From Dyella flava (GTDB taxonomy: Bacteria; Pseudomonadota; Gammaproteobacteria; Xanthomonadales; Rhodanobacteraceae), in the NCBI RefSeq assembly GCF_016904955.1, contig NZ_JADIKE010000039.1, positions 62,001-126,000 on the forward strand: 64,000 bases of DNA, read 5' to 3'. Position numbers and translations under genes: made by a program. Under the pieces are notes generated by a model. It was not told the origin of the DNA, made no database searches, and saw only the letters and a program-made list of their open reading frames with translations. Shown piece after piece: positions 1 through 7,633 of the stretch (position 1 is the stretch's first letter; the number at the start of each line of letters is the position of its first letter).

Positions 1-851
1 GCGCGAATGGCATTCAGTGCCGAAATGCCTTCGGGCGCGAACACCAGAATGGCAATCATGATACCGCCCAATGCGGCGGGCGCGCCGGTGACTGCGATGC
101 CATAGTCGAGAATCTTCGCCATGCTCTTGGCGAGAATGACGATCGGCAGGATGTTCACCAGCAATAGGATGAAGTGAACAAGCAGTGCTTTCTTGTCGAG
201 CTTCTGCGGGCGATGATGCGCCATTTCCTTGGGATCGATCGGCTGGGCGTCCGGCGCGATGAAGTAGCCGCGATGCCGACCCGTCTGAAGCCAAAGGAAA
301 ATGCCGTACAGGCCGACGGTGAGGAGCGAGAATATCGCAGCTTGCAGCGGCGACAAGGTGCCGTCGGGCGTGGTTGTAGTGAAGTCCGGCAGCACCAGCG
401 CGATGATGGTGAGCGGAATGATCACCGACAAATACGCCGATGCGCCTTTCAGGTTGTAGTTCTGCTCGTAATGCCGGATGCCACCCATCAGCAGGCCAAG
501 CCCCACCACGCCGTTGAGTACGATCATCAGCACCGCGTACATCGTGTCGCGCGCCAGCGTGGCGTTGCCCTGCGAGCTCAACATCACGGCTGAAATAAGC
601 ACCACTTCAATCACGACGATGGAAAGCGTCAGCACCAGCGTGCCCAGCGGCTCGCCCAGCATCTCGGCCAATGTTTCGGCCTCGTGCACCACGCCAAAGG
701 CGACCCACACGATCACCAGGAACAACCATAAGAACAGGCCGAGCGCCATGGCATGGTCGAGGTTGCCCATCCAGCCCGCCCCGAACAGCAGGAAGCATGC
801 GACGGTGAGCCAGCCGATAAACGGACGCATGGATGTCATCGCGATCTGCAT
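1..851 (-). CDS. chaA: Calcium/proton antiporter ChaA, 3' end cut by window edge
   Basis: Inner-membrane CaCA-superfamily antiporter that exchanges Ca2+ (and in E. coli also Na+/K+) for H+. Only the first 283 codons are inside the window; the C-terminus lies beyond base 1. The translation is a chain of hydrophobic segments. The acidic alpha-repeat of the family is visible as HEAETLAEMLGEPLG at about residues 56-70, followed by GTLVLTLSIVVIEV, which matches ChaA closely. A second half begins with LDYGIAVTGAPAALGG near residue 255 and APEGISALNAI at the cut. The start is an ATG with a GAGGAT stretch about 11 nt upstream. Neighbouring genes are unrelated. The family call is firm; ion preference is not decided by sequence. 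Confidence 0.9.
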   Translation of the reverse strand, partial: MQIAMTSMRPFIGWLTVACFLLFGAGWMGNLDHAMALGLFLWLFLVIVWVAFGVVHEAETLAEMLGEPLGTLVLTLSIVVIEVVLISAVMLSSQGNATLARDTMYAVLMIVLNGVVGLGLLMGGIRHYEQNYNLKGASAYLSVIIPLTIIALVLPDFTTTTPDGTLSPLQAAIFSLLTVGLYGIFLWLQTGRHRGYFIAPDAQPIDPKEMAHHRPQKLDKKALLVHFILLLVNILPIVILAKSMAKILDYGIAVTGAPAALGGIMIAILVFAPEGISALNAIR

Positions 852-946
852 GATGCTGTCGATCCTCTTCGCTGTGCCGGAATCCTGGCCCGGATATTAA
901 GTGGTAGAGAGGCGGCATGGGGATTGGATGATTGTGTGTGGGCGCA

Positions 947-1711
947 TTAGCCGCCCCGGCGCACAAACTCGCAAAGCTCGGGACGATCCCAGACCCCGTT
1001 GTGAGTGGTCGGCACGTGTTGCCAGGCGATGGGTGGTGTCGGCAAGGCCGCGGCCAGCGCCTGCGTGCGGGCCTGGGAAATGATCTCGTCCTGATCGGCT
1101 TGCAACAGGGCTACCGGCACATCGCCGAGCTGCCGGGCGGCTGACGCGCTGTCGTAGGTGTCGCGCATCAGCCAGCGGACCGGGAGATAAGGGAAATGGT
1201 CGTGCGCCACGAGATCGAGACGATCATAGGGGGTAATCAGCAGCAGCTTGTCAGGGCGCGCTTGTACGGCGACTTCGGTGGCGACACCTGTGCCGAGGCT
1301 GATGCCGATGATGCCGACGTGACGGTGCGTCTTTTGCGCCTGTCTGACCAGCGCCAGGCCATCCGCCACCAGATCTTTTTCGTTTGGACTTCCAGCCTGT
1401 CCTTCGTAGCCGCGGTAAGGCATCAGATACAGCGCCCGGCCGGTGCAGCCGCGCCATGCTTCACCCACCGGGGCGAGCGGAAGCGCATTGCCGCCGAAGA
1501 TGACCCAGGCGTCTTCGGCATCCGGATGCACGATCCAGCCGCGAAGTGTCAGGTCGGGCCGTTGCACGACCAGTGCACCCCATGGCCCGGAAGCCGGCGG
1601 GGCAGGATAAATCAAACGGTGAGCGACAAAGAAAAGCATGCCGATAAAAGCGGCGGCGATAACGATGAGTGGAATCAGCATGCCCAGCACTTGCTTGCTG
1701 ACGTCCTCCAT
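947..1711 (-). CDS. Membrane-anchored alpha/beta hydrolase
   Basis: A 254-residue serine hydrolase of the alpha/beta-fold (BEM46/YfhR-like) type. A hydrophobic segment at residues 10-31 probably anchors it in the inner membrane with the catalytic domain outside. The nucleophile elbow is GISLG with Ser138, the likely acid is Asp206 or Asp208 (QADQDEI), and the likely base is His237 (TTHNGVW). An oxyanion-type stretch IFGGNA sits at 71-76. The substrate cannot be read from sequence; the family includes esterases and acyl-hydrolases of unknown role. The start has AGGGAT 8 nt upstream. It is transcribed in the same direction as chaA, with about 95 bp between them. Confidence 0.8.
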   Translation of the reverse strand: MEDVSKQVLGMLIPLIVIAAAFIGMLFFVAHRLIYPAPPASGPWGALVVQRPDLTLRGWIVHPDAEDAWVIFGGNALPLAPVGEAWRGCTGRALYLMPYRGYEGQAGSPNEKDLVADGLALVRQAQKTHRHVGIIGISLGTGVATEVAVQARPDKLLLITPYDRLDLVAHDHFPYLPVRWLMRDTYDSASAARQLGDVPVALLQADQDEIISQARTQALAAALPTPPIAWQHVPTTHNGVWDRPELCEFVRRGG

Positions 1712-1943
1712 GTGCAGATCCCTGGCGGAAAGTGGTTGAGGTGAACCCTATCGGAGATTGTGTATTGATGTCATCGGCCGCTAGTAAGTGCCGTTGGACG
1801 GTTTTTTTGTGGCTCATTCCGGCTAATGGCGGATGAAGGCATCGATCAGCTATCCGTCCTGCGTTGCCACATGACCAAAACCTGCACCGCATGCTTGCCG
1901 CCTCTGGCAGAATCGGTCCACTTGCCACGAGAGATATCTGGAC

Positions 1944-3224
1944 ATGCGGGATGCTTTGACCACACCGCTCAATTCGCCGAGCCGAGTTCTGTTTGCCAGC
2001 CTGATCGGTACCACTATCGAGTTCTTCGATTTCTATATCTACGCGACCGCGGCGGTCCTGGTCTTTCCCAAGCTGTTCTTCCCATCAGCCGATCAGGCTT
2101 CGGCCATGCTGCAATCGTTTGCCACCTTCGCGCTGGCTTTCATTGCACGGCCGATCGGCTCGGCGCTGTTCGGTCATTTCGGCGATCGCGTCGGACGCAA
2201 GGCCACCCTGGTGGCGGCGTTGCTCACCATGGGCATCTCGACCGTGGTGATCGGTCTTCTGCCGACTTATGCGCATATTGGCGTGATCGCACCTTTCCTG
2301 CTTTCGCTATGCCGGCTGGGACAAGGACTTGGCCTGGGTGGTGAGTGGGGCGGTGCGGTGTTGCTGGCCACCGAGAATGCGCCGAAAGGCAAGCAGGCCT
2401 GGTATGGGATGTTCCCGCAGCTTGGCGCGCCGATTGGTTTCTTCATCGCCACCGGCCTGTTCTTGTGGCTCACGGAAAACATGAGCGACAGCGCGTTCTT
2501 TGTCTGGGGCTGGCGTGTGCCGTTCATCGCCAGCTCGGTATTGGTTGTGGTGGGTTTGTGGATGCGTCTGCGCCTGACGGAAACGCCCGCATTCGCACGC
2601 GCGATGGCGCAGCACGAACGCGTCAAGGTGCCCATATTCAACGTGCTTACGCAGCACACGCGGGCACTGATCGCCGGCACGTTTGCGGCACTGGCCACGT
2701 TCGTGATCTTCTACCTGATGACGGTGTTCGCGCTGAGTTGGGCCACTTCCAAACTGGCTTACTCGCGTGAATCGTTCCTGATCGTGCAGATGGTCGGCGT
2801 GGTGTTTTTTGCGATCTTCATTCCGTTGTCCGCATGGCTGGCGGACCGGCGCGGCAATCGCTTCACCATGATGCTTGCCACCGTGCTGATCTTTGCGTTC
2901 GGCATCGCCTATGCGCCGCTGTTCGCCCATAACGGCATGTTGTTCATGGTGATGGGCATGTGTGTGGTCGGCATCACCTATGGTCCGCTAGGCGCGGTAC
3001 TGGCGCAGATGTTCCCCACCGCTGTGCGTTATACCGGTGCATCGCTGGCTTTCAATATGGCGGGTATCTTCGGTGCTTCGCTGGCACCGTATCTCGCCAC
3101 CTGGCTGGCCAGGACGTATGGCCTTGACTATGTGGGGTATTACCTGTCGGCAGCGGCGGTGCTGAGCATGCTGGCCTTGATGCTCAGGCCCCGGCCAGTC
3201 GCGCAGGTGGACGGCGAAGGATGA
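1944..3224 (+). CDS. MFS permease, metabolite:H+ symporter (MHS) family
   Basis: A 426-residue, 12-helix major-facilitator permease. The first helix carries IGTTIEFFDFYIY, the signature of the MHS family (ShiA, KgtP, ProP relatives). The loop 2-3 motif GHFGDRVGRK is at residues 77-86, and a second half-repeat LADRRGNR follows in the central loop. MHS members take up small organic acids, osmolytes or shikimate with protons; the substrate here cannot be assigned. The stop codon overlaps the ATG of the downstream CHAP-like hydrolase (ATGA), which implies translational coupling. A promoter is expected in the 230 bp between this gene and the divergent hydrolase. Confidence 0.9.
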   Translation: MRDALTTPLNSPSRVLFASLIGTTIEFFDFYIYATAAVLVFPKLFFPSADQASAMLQSFATFALAFIARPIGSALFGHFGDRVGRKATLVAALLTMGISTVVIGLLPTYAHIGVIAPFLLSLCRLGQGLGLGGEWGGAVLLATENAPKGKQAWYGMFPQLGAPIGFFIATGLFLWLTENMSDSAFFVWGWRVPFIASSVLVVVGLWMRLRLTETPAFARAMAQHERVKVPIFNVLTQHTRALIAGTFAALATFVIFYLMTVFALSWATSKLAYSRESFLIVQMVGVVFFAIFIPLSAWLADRRGNRFTMMLATVLIFAFGIAYAPLFAHNGMLFMVMGMCVVGITYGPLGAVLAQMFPTAVRYTGASLAFNMAGIFGASLAPYLATWLARTYGLDYVGYYLSAAAVLSMLALMLRPRPVAQVDGEG

Positions 3225-3664
3225 GCGTTGTGGCTCACGAGCCAGCCTGGATGTCGATCGCCGTCACCGAACAGGGCGTCCGGCGTTTCGGTCCGGGTGA
3301 GAGCAATCCGCGTATTGTCGAATACAACGGTCATACCAACCTGGTGGGCTATGACGACAAGATTTCCTGGTGCTCGTCGTTTATCAACTGGTGCTTTGGA
3401 AACGCAGGTATACGCGGCACGGGATCGGCTCTGGCGCGATCCTGGCTCGAGTGGGGCCAGGCGCTCGATCAACCCGTTTACGGCTGCGTGGTCGTACTCA
3501 CCCGCGACGATCCAGGTGGCTGGAAGGGGCACGTCGGTTTCTACCTGCGGCATGATGCAGAGTCGGTATACCTGTTCGGCGGCAATCAGCTTGAAGAGGT
3601 GCGCGAGCTGGCCTATCCACTTGATTCGGTGCTTGGCTATCGTTGGCCGGAGTCGCCGCGCTGA
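3221..3664 (+). CDS. CHAP/NlpC-like cysteine hydrolase, TIGR02594 family
   Basis: A 147-residue protein that is essentially a single papain-like amidase domain. It opens with PAWMSIAVTEQG and NPRIVEY, then ISWCSSFINWC with the expected nucleophile Cys51, WKGHVGFY with His104, and a third polar residue near Asn122 (GGNQ). This is the layout of the TIGR02594/CHAP family, whose members are found in phage endolysins and as free-standing peptidoglycan amidases or endopeptidases. No signal peptide is visible, so export would need another route. Translation is coupled to the upstream permease through an ATGA overlap. The start at the overlap is supported because the family-conserved region begins within ten residues of it. 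Confidence 0.8.
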   Translation: MSVVAHEPAWMSIAVTEQGVRRFGPGESNPRIVEYNGHTNLVGYDDKISWCSSFINWCFGNAGIRGTGSALARSWLEWGQALDQPVYGCVVVLTRDDPGGWKGHVGFYLRHDAESVYLFGGNQLEEVRELAYPLDSVLGYRWPESPR

Positions 3665-3703
3665 CCGGGCAGTGGCGTTTTTTGGACCGTGCGCATGGGG
3701 TAT

Positions 3704-3732
3704 GAAAAACGCCGCGCTAAGCGCGGCGTTTC
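3704..3732. terminator. Bidirectional hairpin terminator
   Basis: The stem ACGCCGCGC pairs with GCGCGGCGT around a TAA loop. A-rich sequence lies on the left and T-rich sequence on the right, so it can act on both strands. It lies between the convergent CHAP-like gene and the Mrr-like gene. Confidence 0.8.
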
Positions 3733-3740
3733 AAGGGATA

Positions 3741-4433
3741 TCAGGTATGCGCCGCCGTTCGCGGGCGATGATGCATGGGCGGCGGGGAAGCCGGCGCCCG
3801 GAAAGGAACCACGCTGGGATCGATCGGCAATTGCGCATCGCTCAGCATTGCCAGCAAGGTTTCGCCGTAGATCAGTTCGAACGGTTTGCCGGCGGCGAAC
3901 TTCCACGCGTCTTCGGTGTAATCGCCGCAGGCCACGATCTTTACCGCTGAGGCATGGTGAAACTTCATCAGGCTATGCATTTCGCGCACATCTTTCACGT
4001 CGACGTGGCGATTGCCCCAGTGGCGGCATTGCACCAGCGTGGTCAGCCCATGCTTGTGCACGATCAGGTCCAGGCCGTTATCCATATCGCTGTGATCGGC
4101 ATGATCGTCCGTCATCTGCTCGACGGCATAGCCGCGATAGCGAAAGGCCTGCGCTACCCGGCCTTCGAAAGCGCGCCAATGCATCTGGCGCAGTTCCACC
4201 AACTGATCGCGAACCACCAGCCGGTGCATGCGCCGACGGTAGCCCATGCAGCAGAGCAGTGCGCAACACCAGCAAGCGATCAGCAGCATCCAGACAATCG
4301 TCATATGGACAGCGCTCTGCTCGCCCGTGCCATAGCGAACGCCAACCCAGGCGCTCACGCCGAGCAGGGTGCCGGCCGGCCAATGCACCAGGAGCAGGTG
4401 CTCGATGCGGTGTGTTCCGTGCTTCGCCATCAA
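3741..4433 (-). CDS. Membrane-anchored Mrr-like restriction endonuclease-fold protein
   Basis: A 230-residue protein with two predicted membrane helices (about 11-33 and 43-64), then a cytoplasmic Mrr_cat-like domain. Recognisable elements are AFEGRVAQAFRYRGY (88-102), NGLDLIV with the candidate metal ligand Asp122, LVQCRHW with Gln135, and VKDVREMHSLM. Mrr-type nucleases use a D...QxK core. Here the lysine position is Arg137 (Q-C-R), so catalysis may be altered or lost. Such membrane-tethered versions are widespread and mostly uncharacterised. It stands alone between terminators rather than beside a methyltransferase, so it does not look like part of a classical restriction-modification locus. 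Confidence 0.7.
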   Translation of the reverse strand: MMAKHGTHRIEHLLLVHWPAGTLLGVSAWVGVRYGTGEQSAVHMTIVWMLLIACWCCALLCCMGYRRRMHRLVVRDQLVELRQMHWRAFEGRVAQAFRYRGYAVEQMTDDHADHSDMDNGLDLIVHKHGLTTLVQCRHWGNRHVDVKDVREMHSLMKFHHASAVKIVACGDYTEDAWKFAAGKPFELIYGETLLAMLSDAQLPIDPSVVPFRAPASPPPMHHRPRTAAHT

Positions 4434-4723
4434 CTCCCCCGAGCTGTGAACGTTGCTGCTGAAACGTGAGGTTGACCTTAGCGCGGTCCTTGCGGGAGTT
4501 CAGCGTGCAGTGCGGCATTCGGCCGCTGTGCGGTTCTGACGCAGATAGGCGAAAAAAACGGCGCCGCGGCGAGATTATTTGGTGCGGCGCGGCGAAGCTG
4601 GGTGACAGCGGAGTCCTTATATGAATGGCAAAGGGGGGAGTTCAGGGGCTTGGGCGTACACACTGGCTTAACGTACGCCGATTTACTCCTTCCACTGTCC
4701 TTCCCCTTGATTGGACAAGCGTC

Positions 4724-5095
4724 ATGACCCAAACGCCGCATACCCAGCTTTCCAGCGCCCGCGTCAATTGGAACGACCCCGAGCTGTCTTTGCTGCTCAA
4801 GCGCAGCGAAAACTGGCAGCTCGACAACCGCGGCGGTTTCACTCCGCAGGATGTGCAGGTGTACCTGGGCTGGAGTAGCACCGTCGGCCGATCGGCGATG
4901 CTGGTGTGGGAGCGCGATAAATCGGTGGTGCTGGAAGTGGATTTCCCCTTGGGCAAGGGCGACCAGGTGCGGGTGGACAAACACCTGGGCGACAGCATCC
5001 GCACCCTGTGGGGTGTGGTGGTGGAAGGGCGGGAAGGTGTCCGCGAGGAAGACCGCAGGCGAGGCATCCACTTGTACTGGCTGCAGGTCCGTTAA
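4724..5095 (+). CDS. Unrecognised small protein, tandem paralogue A
   Basis: A 123-residue soluble protein with no signal peptide or membrane segment. I do not recognise the family. It aligns over nearly its full length with the next gene downstream. Shared blocks are W-x-DP-x-L near residue 18, ENWQLDNRGGF (32-42), DVQV, a GW-x(3)-GR-x-A-LVWE stretch, and the C-terminal core WGVVVEGREG, EEDR and HLYWLQVR. The conserved aromatic and charged pattern suggests a compact beta-rich domain. The ATG chosen makes it the same length as its paralogue; the reading frame stays open a further 33 codons upstream, but that part has no counterpart in the paralogue. Confidence 0.75.
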   Translation: MTQTPHTQLSSARVNWNDPELSLLLKRSENWQLDNRGGFTPQDVQVYLGWSSTVGRSAMLVWERDKSVVLEVDFPLGKGDQVRVDKHLGDSIRTLWGVVVEGREGVREEDRRRGIHLYWLQVR

Positions 5096-5387
5096 CCGGC
5101 GCCGGGCGGGACGGCTGTGCGGCGGGCATGGCCCCCGTGCTTTGGCCGCGGCACGTAAATGCGCAAAAAATCGCTAAAGAAAGTCGGCCCCGGGCCGATA
5201 GAACAAAAAAGAGCGCGCTAGCCGTCCAAACCATTACTCACATTTGCCGCGCAGGTCCCCCGGCCGGGGCACGGCATTTGGCTTGATACCGCCTTACGGC
5301 ATGCCGTAGGGCGGGCAGGGATCGCACGATGGTGTTGTGTGCGGGTGATGACGCGAAAGCGCCGAGCTGACCTGGAAGTAGTCCTGC

Positions 5388-5762
5388 ATGAGCCATTTCA
5401 AACCCAACTCGAAGATGTCGAACAACCAGGTGGATTGGAGCGATCCGCACCTGGAGTCCCTGCTGCGTAAAACCGAGAGTTGGAAACTGGATAACCGTGG
5501 CGCGTTCTCCGCGGTAGACGTACAGATTCATGTCGGCTGGGGTGCGAACACCGGGCGTAAAGCCGTGCTGGTGTGGGAAACCGATCAGGTGATGGTGCTG
5601 GAAACCCGCTTCACGATTCTGCAGGGTGAACACGTGCGCGTGGATCGCGTTTATGGCGACGGTGTGCGCACGGTGTGGGGCGTAGTGGCTGAGGGGCGCG
5701 AAGGGTTTCGGGAAGAAGATCGCCAGAATGGGGTATACGTGCACTGGCTGCACGTGCGTTGA
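5388..5762 (+). CDS. Unrecognised small protein, tandem paralogue B
   Basis: A 124-residue paralogue of the preceding gene, separated from it by about 290 bp, enough for its own promoter. Conserved features are VDWSDPHLESLL, ESWKLDNRGAF, VGWGANTGRKA, LVWE, RVDR, VRTVWGVVAEGREG and HWLHVR. The N-terminal 15 residues and the middle strand region differ most. Conservation of one fold in two adjacent copies suggests retained function with possible specialisation of the variable positions. No known domain is recognised. An EAL-CBS-GGDEF gene is convergent with it, but no functional link can be read from the sequence. Confidence 0.75.
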   Translation: MSHFKPNSKMSNNQVDWSDPHLESLLRKTESWKLDNRGAFSAVDVQIHVGWGANTGRKAVLVWETDQVMVLETRFTILQGEHVRVDRVYGDGVRTVWGVVAEGREGFREEDRQNGVYVHWLHVR

Positions 5763-5840
5763 GTTTGTTACTCCCTCGGCCGGGCGCTCACGCCGATGGA
5801 TAGAGCTCGCCAGGGTGGTGCGGAGGGCGCGGCCTACAAC

Positions 5841-7625
5841 CTATGCCGGCCACGGCGCTTCCCCCGCCAGCAGATAGAAGCCCACCTGCGCACGCTTGGC
5901 GTGACGCTTGGCACGCGCGGCCAATGTCGCCAATGTTTCGGGGCGCCCAGGAAAGGGTGGCACGACGCGCACGGCGCCAATCGCGACCGTCGTAAGTGGG
6001 AAGAACTGCATATTGCCGTGGCGGTCTTCGCCGACGATGCCCTTGCGCGCGATATCTTCGTCGGCGAACAGGTTTTGCGCGCGCTGGTTGAACAACGCCA
6101 CCATCTGCTTGCAGCGGATCTCCCAGTCTTCACTTTGGAACACCAGCAAGAAATCGTCGCCGCCGATATGGCCGACGAAGTCGCTGCGCGGATTGACCTC
6201 TGCCGTAAGTATGTCGGCCAGCAGGCGAATCATCTCGTCGCCACGGAAGTAGCCGTACTGGTCGTTGAAGGGCTTGAAGTGGTTGAGATCCACATAGGCC
6301 ACGGTAAAGGGAAGCTCGGCGCGCAACAGTCGCGCCAGGTGTTCGGTCACCGGGATATTGCCGGGCAAAAACGTCAGCGGGTTGGCGTAGCGTGCCGCTT
6401 CAATGCGCAGTTCGGTAACACGGCGGACCAGCGATTCGCCGGTACCGAGGCCTAGATAAAGCCCTTCGCGGGTAATCACAAAGCCATCGCTGAGATAGCG
6501 TTGATCCTGTCCGCGCAGGACGTCGGCCATGCTTTCCAGCGACTGCCGTACATCGCAAAGCAAGGGTGCTTCATGCATGAACGCGGTGCAGCTTTTGCGG
6601 CCGTACAGCTCGCGCGTGTAGGGCTGCGCCATGCGTTCGCTGAAGATGCGGCGGTTGATAATGCCGATCGGATGCTCGTCTTCCACGACCGCCACGGCAT
6701 GCAGTTCCGGCTGGCGTGCGAATAATGCGATCACATCGTTGTTGCTGTCCTGCGCGGTAAGTGCCGGTGCCTCGATGACCAGGTGACCCAGGTGCATGGG
6801 TCGTTGCGTGACCGGCCCATGCAGGCGCGGCGGCACGGCGACGGTGGGCTGGCTGAGTGTGGCTATGGCGACGTCGCTGATCTTGTCGCAGATTTTCGCG
6901 GAAGGGTGAGCGAGCAGAAAGCCCTGCGCGTAGGAGATGCCGAGTTCGCGCAGCATGGACAGATCATCGGCGTCCTCCACCCCTTCGCCAACCAGGTCGG
7001 CGCCGAGGGTTTCGGCGACCTGGCACAGCGCGCGAACGATGGCCAGGCGTTCCGCGCTCTTGGACAAACCGTGGATCAGGTAGCGGTCGATCTTCACCAC
7101 TTCCGGGTGAATCTCATTCCACATCTCGAAGTTGGAATGGCCGTTGCCGAAATCATCCAGCGCAAAGCGCACACCATGCGCGCGCAGATAACCCAGCTCG
7201 TGCGCCAGGCGTGCCGACTCGTCAACGATATCGCGCTCGGTGAGTTCGATGGTGATGCGGCTGAGTTCCATGCCGCCGGTGCTGAGCGCGGCGATCAGGT
7301 CGTCGGCCTTGATCGACTTCTGCATGAAGGCCTGTGCGCTGAGATTCACCAGCAGGCGGCCGCGCGCATGTTGCGCCATGAATGCGCCGCACACCGTACG
7401 TGCAGCGGCCAGTTCGAATTCGCCCAGGCGGCCTTCGACACGCGCAAGATTCAGCAACTCCGGCGTAGTGATACCACCCAGATGCTCGGGTGGGCGCGCC
7501 AGGCCTTCGTACGCGACGATCTCCATGGTGTCCAGCCGCACCAGTGGCTGGAACATGGCGTGCAAGCCCTTCTGCGCCCGGTCGAGCAGCGAAGTAAGGC
7601 GAGCACTGTCGCGCACAAAGGTCAT
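5841..7625 (-). CDS. EAL-CBS-GGDEF protein with EGL and GGDDF variants
   Basis: A 594-residue cytoplasmic cyclic-di-GMP protein with domains in the order EAL (about 20-250), a CBS pair (about 275-395) and GGDEF (about 420-585), the reverse of the common GGDEF-EAL order. The phosphodiesterase half keeps metal and catalytic residues: EGL at 40-42 (in place of EAL), ELTE with Glu127, DDFG at 157-160, VKID with Lys178 and GEGVED with Glu214 and Glu217. The cyclase half reads GGDDF at 488-492, replacing the active-site Glu, and the I-site arginine is absent (PRSD before the loop). This suggests an active phosphodiesterase controlled by a non-catalytic GTP-binding GGDEF and CBS ligands. It starts 8 nt after the stop of the chemoreceptor gene, indicating one operon. 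Confidence 0.92.
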   Translation of the reverse strand: MTFVRDSARLTSLLDRAQKGLHAMFQPLVRLDTMEIVAYEGLARPPEHLGGITTPELLNLARVEGRLGEFELAAARTVCGAFMAQHARGRLLVNLSAQAFMQKSIKADDLIAALSTGGMELSRITIELTERDIVDESARLAHELGYLRAHGVRFALDDFGNGHSNFEMWNEIHPEVVKIDRYLIHGLSKSAERLAIVRALCQVAETLGADLVGEGVEDADDLSMLRELGISYAQGFLLAHPSAKICDKISDVAIATLSQPTVAVPPRLHGPVTQRPMHLGHLVIEAPALTAQDSNNDVIALFARQPELHAVAVVEDEHPIGIINRRIFSERMAQPYTRELYGRKSCTAFMHEAPLLCDVRQSLESMADVLRGQDQRYLSDGFVITREGLYLGLGTGESLVRRVTELRIEAARYANPLTFLPGNIPVTEHLARLLRAELPFTVAYVDLNHFKPFNDQYGYFRGDEMIRLLADILTAEVNPRSDFVGHIGGDDFLLVFQSEDWEIRCKQMVALFNQRAQNLFADEDIARKGIVGEDRHGNMQFFPLTTVAIGAVRVVPPFPGRPETLATLAARAKRHAKRAQVGFYLLAGEAPWPA

Positions 7626-7633
7626 GGTGTGGG

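Noticed and set aside
607..966. A 119-codon open frame on the minus strand over the chaA start
   Set aside because: It overlaps chaA in another frame, has no family similarity and reads as Arg/His/Gly-rich, typical of an antisense or off-frame shadow in GC-rich DNA.
3741..4433. A restriction-modification or defence island around the Mrr-like gene
   Set aside because: No methyltransferase, helicase, or other defence gene lies nearby; flanking genes are a CHAP hydrolase and unrelated small proteins.
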